A stretch of DNA of 39,166 nt from an uncultured Clostridia bacterium (GCA_947585215.1 CANPWY010000005.1:1-39166); one strand, 5' to 3'; shown: positions 17,212 through 26,449, numbered from the stretch's first letter. A program made the numbers and translations. Notes: a model not told the origin generated them from the sequence alone.

Positions 17212-17814
17212 ATAAATATAAACGTCAGACCGGAAGAAGAAAAAGATTATCGTAGAGTAGAAGAAATAACGAGAGCCGCCTTCGGGTATCACGACAGGAT
17301 CAAGCGTGGGCAGATCGGCTGCCTCTATGAGCATTGGATGGTCCATGAATTGCGGCGCCGGGATGGGATCATGGCGCTCAGTTTGGTTGCGGAATTGAAA
17401 GACGGTGCGATCGTTGGGCATATTATTTGCAGTAATGCGGTCGTAAAAAAGGAAAACCGGGTGCTTCCCGTACTGAACCTTGGGCTGCTGAGCGTGTTGC
17501 CCGAATATCAGCGGAGGGGCGTCGGAGGGGCGCTGATCCGGGCAATGATAGAACGGGCAAAACAGCTTGATCACGGTGCGATTCTGTTTTTCGGAAGACC
17601 GGAGTGCTATCCCCGGTTTGGGTTCAAGGAAGCGGACGTTTACGGAATAACAGATGCGGAGGGGGACAATTATCCCTCGTTTATGGCCATGGAACTGAAA
17701 GAAGAATATTTGAAGGAGCTTTACGGTGGCAAATTTTTCGAATCGGACATTTATGACGATGAACGGAACCGTGATACAGTGAGAGCTTTTGACCGAGAGT
17801 TTACAAACGGATAA
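17212..17814 (+). CDS. GNAT family N-acetyltransferase; frame extends upstream of ATG 17338 to an ATA at the expected start position
   Basis: INVRPEEEKDYRRVEEITRAAFGYHDRIKRGQIGCLYEHWMVHELRRR...; motif A LLSVLPEYQRRGVGGALIRAMIERA. Upstream in-frame stop TGA, then RBS-like GAAGGGA, then ATA. Confidence 0.8.
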   Translation: MNINVRPEEEKDYRRVEEITRAAFGYHDRIKRGQIGCLYEHWMVHELRRRDGIMALSLVAELKDGAIVGHIICSNAVVKKENRVLPVLNLGLLSVLPEYQRRGVGGALIRAMIERAKQLDHGAILFFGRPECYPRFGFKEADVYGITDAEGDNYPSFMAMELKEEYLKELYGGKFFESDIYDDERNRDTVRAFDREFTNG

Positions 17815-17837
17815 ATTCATGTTTATCGAACAAATAA

Positions 17838-18050
17838 AAATCATATGCAATCGAATCGCAGTGCCAAAAACTCCTAATCACCGATGCGAGTGCTCGTATT
17901 AAAATCATCGGAAACATCGACTCGCAGAGCCTAAGAGGGTACAGATATATGAGGGCCAAGGTTCATCCGCGTAGCCGGAATGAGAACGACGCGGATGTTG
18001 AATCCGATTTTATGGATATATTTGTCTGCGTAAAACCGAACAAAGTATAA
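17838..18050 (+). pseudogene. Start-less short ORF, possible gene remnant
   Basis: Open frame KSYAIESQCQKLLITDASARIKIIGNIDSQSLRGYRYMRAKVHPRSRNENDADVESDFMDIFVCVKPNKV* with no ATG near its 5' end. Confidence 0.35.
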
Positions 18051-18078
18051 AAAGCGCCCCCGGGATCTCCCGGGGGCA
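18048..18078 (-). terminator. Intrinsic terminator of the rplM-rpsI operon (minus strand)
   Basis: Minus strand GCCCCCGGGA-gatc-TCCCGGGGGCGCTTTTTATAC-like hairpin plus T tract. Confidence 0.8.
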
Positions 18079-18122
18079 AATTCAACTGCAAGCAGTAGTA
18101 GCGTCTGAAAATTTCTGAAAAG

Positions 18123-18180
18123 TCAGCGCTTGCTGAACTGCGGAGCTTTACGGGCTGCTTTCAGGCCGTACTTCTTGCGT
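18123..18180 (-). pseudogene. Duplicated 3' end of rpsI (orphan tail)
   Basis: Minus strand encodes [18 protein letters not shown], identical to the S9 C-terminus encoded at 18358-18414, with several synonymous differences. Confidence 0.9.
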
Positions 18181-18329
18181 GTCCCAAACAGATGCTCTGC
18201 ATCGTTTGGGTGCCCTGTCATTTAACATGCTCGGCGGAAGTGAATTCCGCCTGCGCCATTTTGCCGCAACGCGGCAAAATGTACGGCGCTCGCGCCGCCC
18301 GCCTTCGGCGGGAGGAGCGCAAGAAGTAC
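18168..18329. repeat. Palindrome-rich insert bracketed by 12-bp inverted repeats
   Basis: GTACTTCTTGCG (18168-18179) / CGCAAGAAGTAC (18318-18329); internal hairpins TCCCAAAC...GTTTGGG (18182-18210), TTTTGCCGC..GCGGCAAAA, CCCGCCTTCGGCGGG. Confidence 0.75.
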
Positions 18330-18357
18330 TTGTAATCCTGTAAAAGTCTGATGAAGG

Positions 18358-18762
18358 TTAACGCTTGCTGAACTGCGGAGCTTTACGTGCAGCCTTGAGG
18401 CCGTACTTCTTACGTTCCTTCATGCGCGGATCGCGGGTGAGGTAGCCGGCCTGCTTGAGAACAGGGCGATACTCCTCGTTCATCTTGAGCAGGGCGCGGG
18501 CTATGCCGTGACGGATAGCACCTGCCTGACCGGTGAAGCCGCCGCCCTGGACCTTGCACTCGATGTCGACCTTGCCGAGAAGATCGGTGGCGACGAGCGG
18601 CTGGCGGACGATGATCTTCATGGTGTCTAGGCCGAAGTACTTGTCGATGTCGCGATCGTTGATGGTTATCTTGCCGGTGCCGCCCTCATAGACATGTACG
18701 CGGGCGACCGAGCTCTTGCGGCGGCCGGTGCCGTAGTGATAAGGCTTCTTCGGAGTATACAT
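18358..18762 (-). CDS. rpsI: 30S ribosomal protein S9
   Basis: [36 protein letters not shown]...; C-terminus [16 protein letters not shown]. Confidence 0.98.
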   Translation of the reverse strand: MYTPKKPYHYGTGRRKSSVARVHVYEGGTGKITINDRDIDKYFGLDTMKIIVRQPLVATDLLGKVDIECKVQGGGFTGQAGAIRHGIARALLKMNEEYRPVLKQAGYLTRDPRMKERKKYGLKAARKAPQFSKR

Positions 18763-19199
18763 CAGTTATTTCCTCCTTCGTAGGGTACCGGCTTCTGAGC
18801 CGCATGCTTATGCTCCGGTCCGGCGTAGATGTGAACGCGCTGGAACGCCTTCGCGCCGAGAGTGTTGTGCGGGAGCATACCCTTGACCGCGAGCTCCATC
18901 GCGAACTCCGGACGGGTGGCCATCAGACGGTCATAGCGGGTCTCCTTGAGGCCGCCGACCCATCCGCTGTGATGATAGTAGACCTTCTTACCGAGCTTGC
19001 CGCCGGTGAGTATCGCATCCTTCGCGTTGACTATGATGACAAAGTCACCGCAGTCAACATGAGGGGTAAAGTCGGGGCGGTGCTTGCCGCGAAGAATCGA
19101 CGCGGCAAGGGCGGCGGTACGTCCGAGCGGCTTTCCGGCGGCATCGATAATATACCAATGGCGCTCATAAGTCGCTGCTTTTGCCATAAAGGTGGGCAT
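18762..19199 (-). CDS. rplM: 50S ribosomal protein L13
   Basis: [58 protein letters not shown]...; immediately upstream of rpsI. Confidence 0.98.
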   Translation of the reverse strand: MPTFMAKAATYERHWYIIDAAGKPLGRTAALAASILRGKHRPDFTPHVDCGDFVIIVNAKDAILTGGKLGKKVYYHHSGWVGGLKETRYDRLMATRPEFAMELAVKGMLPHNTLGAKAFQRVHIYAGPEHKHAAQKPVPYEGGNN

Positions 19200-19370
19200 T
19201 TTTCTTCCTCCGTTCGATCATCCCGTTCAGGGATCGCTGCATTGTTTGCTTTGGGAGAGCGCATGCGCGCTTCTCAAAAATATTGACGGTTTGCCGGCGG
19301 TGCGGTACAATATCCGTGCGGGTAACGGGTCCGAGCGGACACAAAACCTCCTTTTACCGGTGCAGGATTA

Positions 19371-19399
19371 GTTATACCACAACATTTTTTGACTGTCAA
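19371..19399 (-). promoter_or_regulatory. Consensus promoter of rplM-rpsI with ~170-nt leader
   Basis: Minus strand TTGACA-17 nt-TATAAC (19399-19371). Confidence 0.85.
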
Positions 19400-19514
19400 T
19401 AGTTTTTTTGCGAAATTCGTGTTATGTTTTTGAGTGCTCCTGTTTTCTCAGTAAATCTCACTTATTCTCGCTGATTCTCACTTTCAATTTTCAATTTTTA
19501 TTGGAGGCGCCGCA

Positions 19515-20225
19515 GTGCAGAGACTTCTGGGACTTGTCCGCAAGGCAGTGGACAACTATAAGATGATAAGCGATGGGGACGTTCTGGCCGTCGGGGTATC
19601 GGGCGGGAAGGACTCGCTCGTGACGCTTACGGCGCTTGCTTCGCTTGCGAAGTTCTATCCCAAGCGCTTTGGACTGCGCGCCGTTTCTATAGACGCCGGC
19701 TTTGGGCTCGATTATTCTGCAATATCGGAGTACTGTGCGCGTCTTGGCGTTGAGTTTACAGTGATAAGGACGGACATAAAGGAGATAGTTTTCGATATAA
19801 GAAAGGAGAAGCACCCCTGCTCGCTCTGCGCAAAGCTTAGGAGAGGCGCGATAAACGACGCGGCAAAAAGTCTCGGCTGTAATAAGGTCGCCTACGGGCA
19901 CCACCTCGACGACGCGGTCGAGACCTTCCTTATGAGTCTTTTCTATGAGGGGCGGGTGTCCTGCTTCTCTCCCGTCACGCATCTCGACAGGAGCGGGATA
20001 ACGGTCATAAGGCCGCTTATATACTGCGACGAGTGGAGATGCTCGAAGCTTGCACGGGAGCTCGCTCTTCCGGTGGCGGAAAAGGTGTGTCCCGCGGACG
20101 GGAATACTAAGCGCGAGGAGACAAAGGTGCTCGTCCGCGAGCTGCGGGAAAAGTTCCCGGAGTTGAAGGAGAGGATACTGACGGCGATGCAGCGCGGAGG
20201 CGTTCACGACTGGAAGATAGAATAA
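19515..20225 (+). CDS. TtcA/TilS-type tRNA-modifying PP-loop ATPase (tRNA 2-thiocytidine biosynthesis TtcA family)
   Basis: VGVSGGKDSLVTL PP-loop; CSLCAKLRRGAINDAAKSLGCNKVAYGHHLDDAVETFLMSLFYEGR. Confidence 0.9.
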   Translation: MQRLLGLVRKAVDNYKMISDGDVLAVGVSGGKDSLVTLTALASLAKFYPKRFGLRAVSIDAGFGLDYSAISEYCARLGVEFTVIRTDIKEIVFDIRKEKHPCSLCAKLRRGAINDAAKSLGCNKVAYGHHLDDAVETFLMSLFYEGRVSCFSPVTHLDRSGITVIRPLIYCDEWRCSKLARELALPVAEKVCPADGNTKREETKVLVRELREKFPELKERILTAMQRGGVHDWKIE

Positions 20226-20620
20226 GGTATAGAGACTGGAAACTGACGTAAAAGCCGATATTTTTCGAAATAGTGACGCGGAGAACTCTCCGCGTCCTTT
20301 TTGTTTTGCACAGGTTTTCTTCTCAAAATAAAGAAAAGAAAAAATTTCACTCATAAAAGAAAGGAGTATATCATATTTTTTAGAAGCGGGAGTAGTCTTT
20401 AGGAATTGCGGATTGTGGGGAAAGATGCGAAACGTCTGCGGGACAGGTGTTTGAGGTATCCGGATGGTGTTAAAAAGTCTGATGAATACGGAGTTGTGTA
20501 TCCACATACTTTATTGATATGTTTTATACTCTTCGCCGCGGAGAGGTTTTCGACATTTTTCCTCAACAGGAAAGAATAAGTCTGTGTAAAATATATGTTT
20601 ATTCTCCGGAGGAGAAAATT

Positions 20621-21370
20621 ATGCTTGTTATAAGGAAGAGAGCCGTCCTTGAGGCCGTGGCTCTGATAGGACTTATGGCGGCGATCGCTCTTGCGACGCT
20701 GGCCCTGGGGTTTCTTGATGCGTGGCTCATACATAGATATTTTCCGGAAATAGAGGGACTGCCGTACTACCCGCTCTATCAAATGCCGGTGTTTTCTCCT
20801 GCGGAGCACGGGAGAAGCATACTTGTGGATCTGGACGCGCTTACTCTCACGCTGTATAAGGACGGTGAGATCGAAAAGACCTGGCCCTGCTCCGGCGGAA
20901 AGAAAAGTACGCCGTCTCCGCTTGGGGAGTGGCAGACTCTCGGCGAAGGGGACTGGGGCGAGGGCTTCGGCGGAAGCTGGATAGCGATAAGCTGTCCGTG
21001 GGGAAAGTTTGGCATACACGGGACGGTGGAGCCGTGGACGATAGGGAAGGTCAACGCGTCGCACGGATGTATAAGGATGCTGAATAAGGACGTCGCCGAG
21101 CTGAAGGGGCTTGTGAGCTACGGGACACCTATCTATATAAAGTACGATTCCGCTCCGTTCAGAGGTATGAAAAGCGGCATGACCGGCTCGGACGTGCTCG
21201 AGCTTCAGATAATGCTTCACGACCTCGGTTATCTCGACGCCGAGCCGAACGGAAAATTCGGGCCCGCCACCGAGGCGGCGCTGAGGCGCTGTCAATCGGA
21301 GAACGGGCTCTATGCGGACGGCGTCGCCGGATGGGCGACTATGGAGTTTCTGAAAAGCAAAACCGAGTAG
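20621..21370 (+). CDS. L,D-transpeptidase (YkuD) with C-terminal peptidoglycan-binding domain, membrane-anchored
   Basis: GIHGTVEPWTIGKVNASHGCIRMLNKDVAEL catalytic HGxxx...SHGCIR; C-term GSDVLELQIMLHDLGYLDAEPNGKFGPATEAALRRCQ; GGAGGAG RBS before ATG 20621. Confidence 0.94.
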   Translation: MLVIRKRAVLEAVALIGLMAAIALATLALGFLDAWLIHRYFPEIEGLPYYPLYQMPVFSPAEHGRSILVDLDALTLTLYKDGEIEKTWPCSGGKKSTPSPLGEWQTLGEGDWGEGFGGSWIAISCPWGKFGIHGTVEPWTIGKVNASHGCIRMLNKDVAELKGLVSYGTPIYIKYDSAPFRGMKSGMTGSDVLELQIMLHDLGYLDAEPNGKFGPATEAALRRCQSENGLYADGVAGWATMEFLKSKTE

Positions 21371-21375
21371 GAATA

Positions 21376-22758
21376 CTATTTTCCGACGCAGAAGTTTGCA
21401 AACACCTTGTCTATGATGTCCTGCGGCGCGGCGCGGCCGAAGAGCTCTCCGAACCGGGATGCGGCACGTTCCGCGTCGGTGAGGGCGACGTCGGTCTCGA
21501 CTCCACGCTCGAGCGCCGTCCTTGCAGACTTTGCCGCTTCCAAAACGGCGCGGGCGGCAGCAAACTGCCGTGCAGAGCTGAGAAGTGTTCCGTCAAAGCG
21601 GAGCGAGCCACGGTCGTAGAGACGTCCGAGCTCTTTTTCGAGCGGGAGAAGGGAGATTTCTTTGCCGTCAGTACTCAAAAGGGACAATTCGACCGTGCCG
21701 CAGTTGAGCTCCGCCGCCGCGCCGGATATTGTCTGCAGGGCACGGCCGTCCGGCGGGAGGTCGCACTTGGTCGCGACGACTATCGCACGGCCGGCGCTCC
21801 TTGCCGCGCTAACCGCGCGTCGGATATCCTCCGGAATTGGTGAGGCGGAACGGTCGATGCAGAGAAGGGCAAGAGCGGACGAGGCGGCCTCCGTCTCTGC
21901 GCGGGAGACGCCGATCCTCTCGGCCTCGTCGCTGGAGTCGCGGAGGCCAGCGGTGTCTGTGAGGCGGAGCGGTACTCCTCCGAGCGACGCGTGCTCGCGA
22001 AGCAGGTCGCGTGTAGTGCCGGGAGCGGAGGTGACGATGGCGCGCTGCTCGCCGAGTATGGCATTGAAGAGCGTGGACTTTCCGGCGTTCGGCGCGCCGA
22101 GTATGACACATTCGATGCCGTGAGTGAATGCGTGAGCCCGCTCCGAACGGGAAAGGATCTCCTCAAGTGAATGTTCCACGTGAAACATTCCCTCTATTGC
22201 GTCCCGGCGGGTGAGAGGGTCGACGTCCTCCTCCGGGTAGTCTACCTCCGCCGCGAGGTGTGAAAGAATGTCGGTGAGCTCGTCGTATACCGAGCGGAGA
22301 CGACCGGCGAGCGCGCCGCCGAGCATTGCGGCGGCGTTCCGCGCGGCGTCCGAGGTCTCCGCCGCGATAAGCTCGCCGACGGCCTCAGCCTCGCTGAGGT
22401 CGAGCTTGCCGTTGAGAAATGCGCGCTTTGTGAACTCTCCGGCTTCGGCGGGGCGGCCCCCGGCCTCGGCAAGGGCTTCAAGCGCGGCGGATATGACAGC
22501 GGGTGAGCCGTGGAGATGGAGCTCGGCCGAGTCCTCGCCGGTGTAGCTTGCCCTGCCGCTGAAAATGACCGCGAGGCAGCGGTCTACCGTCTCGCCGTCC
22601 CGGTCGAGAAGGACGCCGAGCGTCATCATCCTAGGTGTGAGCGGCCGGCGCGTGCGAAAGACGCGCCCGAGGAGCTCGTGCGCGTCTTTTCCGGATATTC
22701 TTATCACTGCCACGCCGCTGCGGGCGGGCGCGGTGGAGAGGGCGAATATCGTGTCCAT
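21376..22758 (-). CDS. mnmE: tRNA modification GTPase MnmE
   Basis: MDTIFALSTAPARSGVAVIRISG; GAPNAGKSTLFNAILGEQRAIVTSAPGTTRD; C-terminal DIIDKVFANFCVGK. Confidence 0.98.
   Translation of the reverse strand: MDTIFALSTAPARSGVAVIRISGKDAHELLGRVFRTRRPLTPRMMTLGVLLDRDGETVDRCLAVIFSGRASYTGEDSAELHLHGSPAVISAALEALAEAGGRPAEAGEFTKRAFLNGKLDLSEAEAVGELIAAETSDAARNAAAMLGGALAGRLRSVYDELTDILSHLAAEVDYPEEDVDPLTRRDAIEGMFHVEHSLEEILSRSERAHAFTHGIECVILGAPNAGKSTLFNAILGEQRAIVTSAPGTTRDLLREHASLGGVPLRLTDTAGLRDSSDEAERIGVSRAETEAASSALALLCIDRSASPIPEDIRRAVSAARSAGRAIVVATKCDLPPDGRALQTISGAAAELNCGTVELSLLSTDGKEISLLPLEKELGRLYDRGSLRFDGTLLSSARQFAAARAVLEAAKSARTALERGVETDVALTDAERAASRFGELFGRAAPQDIIDKVFANFCVGK
22172..22187. promoter_or_regulatory. 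parS site inside mnmE
   Basis: TGTTCCACGTGAAACA, matches the B. subtilis-type parS consensus. Confidence 0.92.
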
Positions 22759-22760
22759 GG

Positions 22761-24047
22761 TTACTTTGTGAGAAGCTCTATGCCGCCGAGGTACTTGCGG
22801 AGAACTTCCGGCACCACGACCGAGCCGTCCTTCCGCTGGTTCTGTTCGACGAGGGCGGGGAAGATGCGGCTCGTGGCGAGGCCGGAACCGTTCAATGTGT
22901 GCAGGAACTCGGTCTTATCCGCGCCCTCGCGCTTGAAGCGCATGCGGCCGCGGCGCGCCTGGAAGTCGCGGGCGTTCGAAACGCTCGAGACCTCCTTGTA
23001 GCCGTTCATCGAGGGGATGTGTATCTCGATGTCGTAGGTGCGGGCCATGAGGTCGGAACAGTCGCCGGCGGCGAGCTTCACCGTGCGGAAGTGGAAGCCG
23101 AGACCCTTAACGAGCACCTCCGCCTTGCCTACCATCTCCTCGAACGCCTCGTCCGACTTCTCGGGCAGGGTGTACTGCACCATCTCGACCTTGTTGAACT
23201 GGTGGCCGCGCACCATGCCGCGCTCGTCGGAGCGGTAGCTTCCGGCCTCGCGGCGGAAGCAGGGGGTGTAGGCGAAATACTTCTTCGGAAGATCCTTCTC
23301 GCTCAGTATCTCGTCGCGGTGCAGGCTCACAAGGGCGGTCTCTGCGGTCGGGAGCATGAAGCGGAAGCGGTCGTCGGTCGGGTTTGCGATGTGGTAAACC
23401 TCGTCTTTGTACTTCGGGAACTGACCCGCTGTCACGCCGCACTCCTCCAGGAGCATGTGCGGCGGGAGGATCATCTCGTAGCCGTCCGCAACGTGTGTGT
23501 CGATAAAGTAGTTGAGAAGCGCCCACTCGAGCCGCGCGCCCATGCCCTTGTATATCCAGAAGCCGTTGCCGGCGAGCTTTGCACTGCGGGAGTAGTCGAT
23601 AAGGCCGAGAGATTCGCAGAGCTCGACGTGGTCCTTCGGCTCGAAATCAAACTTGTGGGGCTCGCCGTAGTAGCGTATGGGCTCGTTTGCCTCTTTGCCG
23701 CCGGCGACGAGATCGTCGTCCGGCAGGTTCGGCAGGCCGAGAAGGGTGACGCTGTACTCCGCTTCGACCTCGCGGAGCTCGGCGTCTGCGGCGGCGGCGG
23801 CCGCGCTTATCTCCTTCATCTTCGCGAGGAGTTCTGTCGTGTCTTCGCCTTTCTTCTTCATCTGAGGTATGAGCTTCGAGGCGCGGTTCTGCTCCGCCTT
23901 CAGCTCGTCTCCCTTGGCTATGAGCGCCCGGCGGGACGCATCCAGCTCGATGAGGCGGTAGACGTCCTCGCGGACGTCCTTCAGCTTCTTTGCCGCGCGG
24001 GCGATGACCTCCTCCGGGTTCTCTTTGATGTATCGAATGTCAAGCAT
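22761..24047 (-). CDS. serS: Serine--tRNA ligase
   Basis: MLDIRYIKENPEEVIARAAKK...; TAETALVSLHRDEI; FRREAGSYRSDERGMVRGHQFNKVEMV. Confidence 0.98.
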   Translation of the reverse strand: MLDIRYIKENPEEVIARAAKKLKDVREDVYRLIELDASRRALIAKGDELKAEQNRASKLIPQMKKKGEDTTELLAKMKEISAAAAAADAELREVEAEYSVTLLGLPNLPDDDLVAGGKEANEPIRYYGEPHKFDFEPKDHVELCESLGLIDYSRSAKLAGNGFWIYKGMGARLEWALLNYFIDTHVADGYEMILPPHMLLEECGVTAGQFPKYKDEVYHIANPTDDRFRFMLPTAETALVSLHRDEILSEKDLPKKYFAYTPCFRREAGSYRSDERGMVRGHQFNKVEMVQYTLPEKSDEAFEEMVGKAEVLVKGLGFHFRTVKLAAGDCSDLMARTYDIEIHIPSMNGYKEVSSVSNARDFQARRGRMRFKREGADKTEFLHTLNGSGLATSRIFPALVEQNQRKDGSVVVPEVLRKYLGGIELLTK

Positions 24048-24065
24048 CTTGTTGTTCCTCCTATA

Positions 24066-24713
24066 TTACCCCTTTTCCGGGATACTTACGTTTATGACTG
24101 CGTCGTTTTCGTCTCTTTCAAGCTCGACCGAGCCGCGGGTCTCCAGTCTGTCGAGCGCCGCAAGGTAGGCCGCGTAGAACTCAGCCTCCGCCGAGCCCTC
24201 CGCGCTCCCGGAGAACGCTTCCGAAATGGCGGCGTGCCGCTGTGCGGCGATATCGGCGGCCTCCGCGTACTTTTTATCGCCGACGAGCGAGACAACCTGC
24301 CAAAGGTCGGCGGAGAGCGCCTTGTTGTCCTCGGCGGTCTTTTCCAGCTCGGATATGCGATCCTGCAAATCGAGCGAATCATCCTCGAGGGCGGAGACCT
24401 TCTTTTCAAGCTCGCCGTTTTGCTCCTCGAGGCTCCGGTTTTCCGACTGCGCACTCGCGAGCGACGCTTCGAGCTCCTGATTCTTGGCCTCAAGCTCGGA
24501 GAGCTCCTCGCGCATCTCGTCTATCGACTGAAGCGCCGAGGTCGAGAAGATGTCGTGCTTCTTCTCAAGACTGCCTATCTGCTCGTTTGCGCGCTGCTGC
24601 TGGAAGTAGCTCAGCAGGAGCAGCACGAGCGCTATCGTGAGAAGACTTACCGCATATATCACAAGAAAGCTGGTCTTTTTTTTGTTATTGTTCCCGTTTT
24701 CTCCCGGCATCAC
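24066..24713 (-). CDS. Single-pass membrane coiled-coil protein of unknown function, operonic with parB
   Basis: N-terminal TM (SFLVIYAVSLLTIALVLLLLSYF) then heptad-like coiled coil; 4-bp overlap with parB. Confidence 0.8.
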   Translation of the reverse strand: MMPGENGNNNKKKTSFLVIYAVSLLTIALVLLLLSYFQQQRANEQIGSLEKKHDIFSTSALQSIDEMREELSELEAKNQELEASLASAQSENRSLEEQNGELEKKVSALEDDSLDLQDRISELEKTAEDNKALSADLWQVVSLVGDKKYAEAADIAAQRHAAISEAFSGSAEGSAEAEFYAAYLAALDRLETRGSVELERDENDAVINVSIPEKG

Positions 24714-25642
24714 TCATTACCTCCGGCGAGATTCAAAAATACCTCGAGTATCCGTTTGAGGTCCTTCATGTCATAATACTCAAATTCGACCTTGCCCTGT
24801 TTGCCCGCGCCGGTGACGCGCACCTTCCGTTCGTAGAGGCGGCTGAGATCGTCGGATATCGAGGCAAGATAGCTCTCTACGCTTCCGGCGGGGGCGGGTT
24901 TCTTTTCTCGCGTGCCCGCCTGCTTCGGCGGCAGACCCTTCTTTGCCCGCTCCTCGGCGAGGCGGATCTTCTTTGCCGCCGCCTCGACCTCGCGCACGCT
25001 CAGTCCGCGCGCTATCGTGTCCATCGCGACCGACTTCTGCTGCTCCGGGCGGAGCGTGAGAAGCCCCTTGGCGTGTCCGGCGGAGATGCGTCCCTCGCGG
25101 ACCATCTCCTTCACGTCGTCGCCGAGGGTGAGCAGACGGAGCGAGTTCGTGACGGTCGTGCGGGCCTTGCCGACGGTGTCCGCGACCTCGTCCTGCGTAA
25201 AGCCGAAGCCGTCTATGAGTGAGCGGTAGCCCTCGGCTTCCTCGATGGGGTTGAGATCCTCGCGCTGAAGGTTCTCGATGAGCGCGAGCTCTGCCGCGAG
25301 GCGGTCGTCCGCTTCGATGACGTGCGCCGGAATCTCCTCGAGGCCTGCCATCCGTGCGGCGCGCCAGCGGCGCTCTCCCGCGATTATCAGATAGCCGTCC
25401 TCCGGCGATCGACGTCTCACGGTTATCGGCTGAAGCACTCCATAGCGGCGGATGCTGTCCGCGAGGGCTTCGAGCGCGTCCCGGTCAAAGGACTTTCTCG
25501 GCTGATCCGGGTCGGGGAATACGTCGACAACGCGGAGAAGAGTGCCGCCTCCGTCCCCGGCGGAAGAGGGTTCAGCGTCTGGCAGTGCGGCGTCTCCGAA
25601 AAGACTGCCGAGGCCGCGTCCGAGTCCCTTTTTGGGTGACAT
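24710..25642 (-). CDS. parB: Chromosome partitioning protein ParB/Spo0J
   Basis: KKGLGRGLGSLFG; VFPDPDQPRKSFD; GERRWRAARMAGL; ALIENLQREDLNPIEEAEGY. Confidence 0.96.
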   Translation of the reverse strand: MSPKKGLGRGLGSLFGDAALPDAEPSSAGDGGGTLLRVVDVFPDPDQPRKSFDRDALEALADSIRRYGVLQPITVRRRSPEDGYLIIAGERRWRAARMAGLEEIPAHVIEADDRLAAELALIENLQREDLNPIEEAEGYRSLIDGFGFTQDEVADTVGKARTTVTNSLRLLTLGDDVKEMVREGRISAGHAKGLLTLRPEQQKSVAMDTIARGLSVREVEAAAKKIRLAEERAKKGLPPKQAGTREKKPAPAGSVESYLASISDDLSRLYERKVRVTGAGKQGKVEFEYYDMKDLKRILEVFLNLAGGNE

Positions 25643-25645
25643 AGG

Positions 25646-26413
25646 TTATACCTCCTGTCCGGAAAATTTGCGTGCGATCTCACCTGCGAGGCGAAGATAC
25701 GCCTCCGCGCCGCGGCTAGAGCGGTCGTAGTCGAATATGGAGCGCCCGAAGCTCGGCGCTTCGCTCAGACGGACGTTTCTCGGTATGACCGCAGAGCAGA
25801 GCTTGCCGGGGAAGTGGCGCTTGACCTCCGCCGCGACCTGCGCGGAGAGGTTAGTGCGCGAGTCGTACATCGTGAGAAGGATGCCGTCAAGCTCGAGAGA
25901 GGGATTGAGCTTCGAGCGGACGAGCCGAAGCGTGTACATGACGTCGGCAAGTCCCTCAAGGGCCAGATATTCGCACTGCACCGGGATGAGCACTCCGTCC
26001 GCCGCACATAGGGCGTTCAACGTTATCAGGGCGGCCGCAGGCGGACAGTCGAGAATAATGAAGTCATACTCGCTCCGCAGTGGCTCGAGCGCTTCCGACA
26101 CTACCTTCTCGCGGTTCTCGACGCCCACAAGCTCTATCTCCGCGCCGACGAGGGTCTTGTTTGCCGCTATCAGGTCGCCGCTGTCCGTGTGGCGGATGGC
26201 GCTGTGCGCCTCCGCATTTCCGCAGATAACGTCATAAATGGTGCTGCCGTCGTTCTTGTCCGCGCCGGTGCCGGAGGTGGACTGCCCCTGCGGGTCAAGG
26301 TCGCAGAGCAACACCTTAAAGCCGAGCTGATGAAGCGCGGCTGTGAGGTTGACGCAGGTGGTCGTCTTTCCGACGCCGCCCTTCTGGTTTGCGACCGCGA
26401 TCACCCTTGACAT
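25646..26413 (-). CDS. parA: Chromosome partitioning ATPase ParA/Soj
   Basis: MSRVIAVANQKGGVGKTTTCVNLTAAL; DLDPQGQSTSG; start inferred at 26413. Confidence 0.96.
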   Translation of the reverse strand: MSRVIAVANQKGGVGKTTTCVNLTAALHQLGFKVLLCDLDPQGQSTSGTGADKNDGSTIYDVICGNAEAHSAIRHTDSGDLIAANKTLVGAEIELVGVENREKVVSEALEPLRSEYDFIILDCPPAAALITLNALCAADGVLIPVQCEYLALEGLADVMYTLRLVRSKLNPSLELDGILLTMYDSRTNLSAQVAAEVKRHFPGKLCSAVIPRNVRLSEAPSFGRSIFDYDRSSRGAEAYLRLAGEIARKFSGQEV

Positions 26414-26449
26414 AGAAAATATCCTCCGAGCATTGCCGCTCACGGGTGA

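Noticed and set aside
20500-20512. GTATCCACA as a DnaA box
   Set aside because: One isolated 8/9 match with no cluster or AT-rich unwinding region recognised around it.
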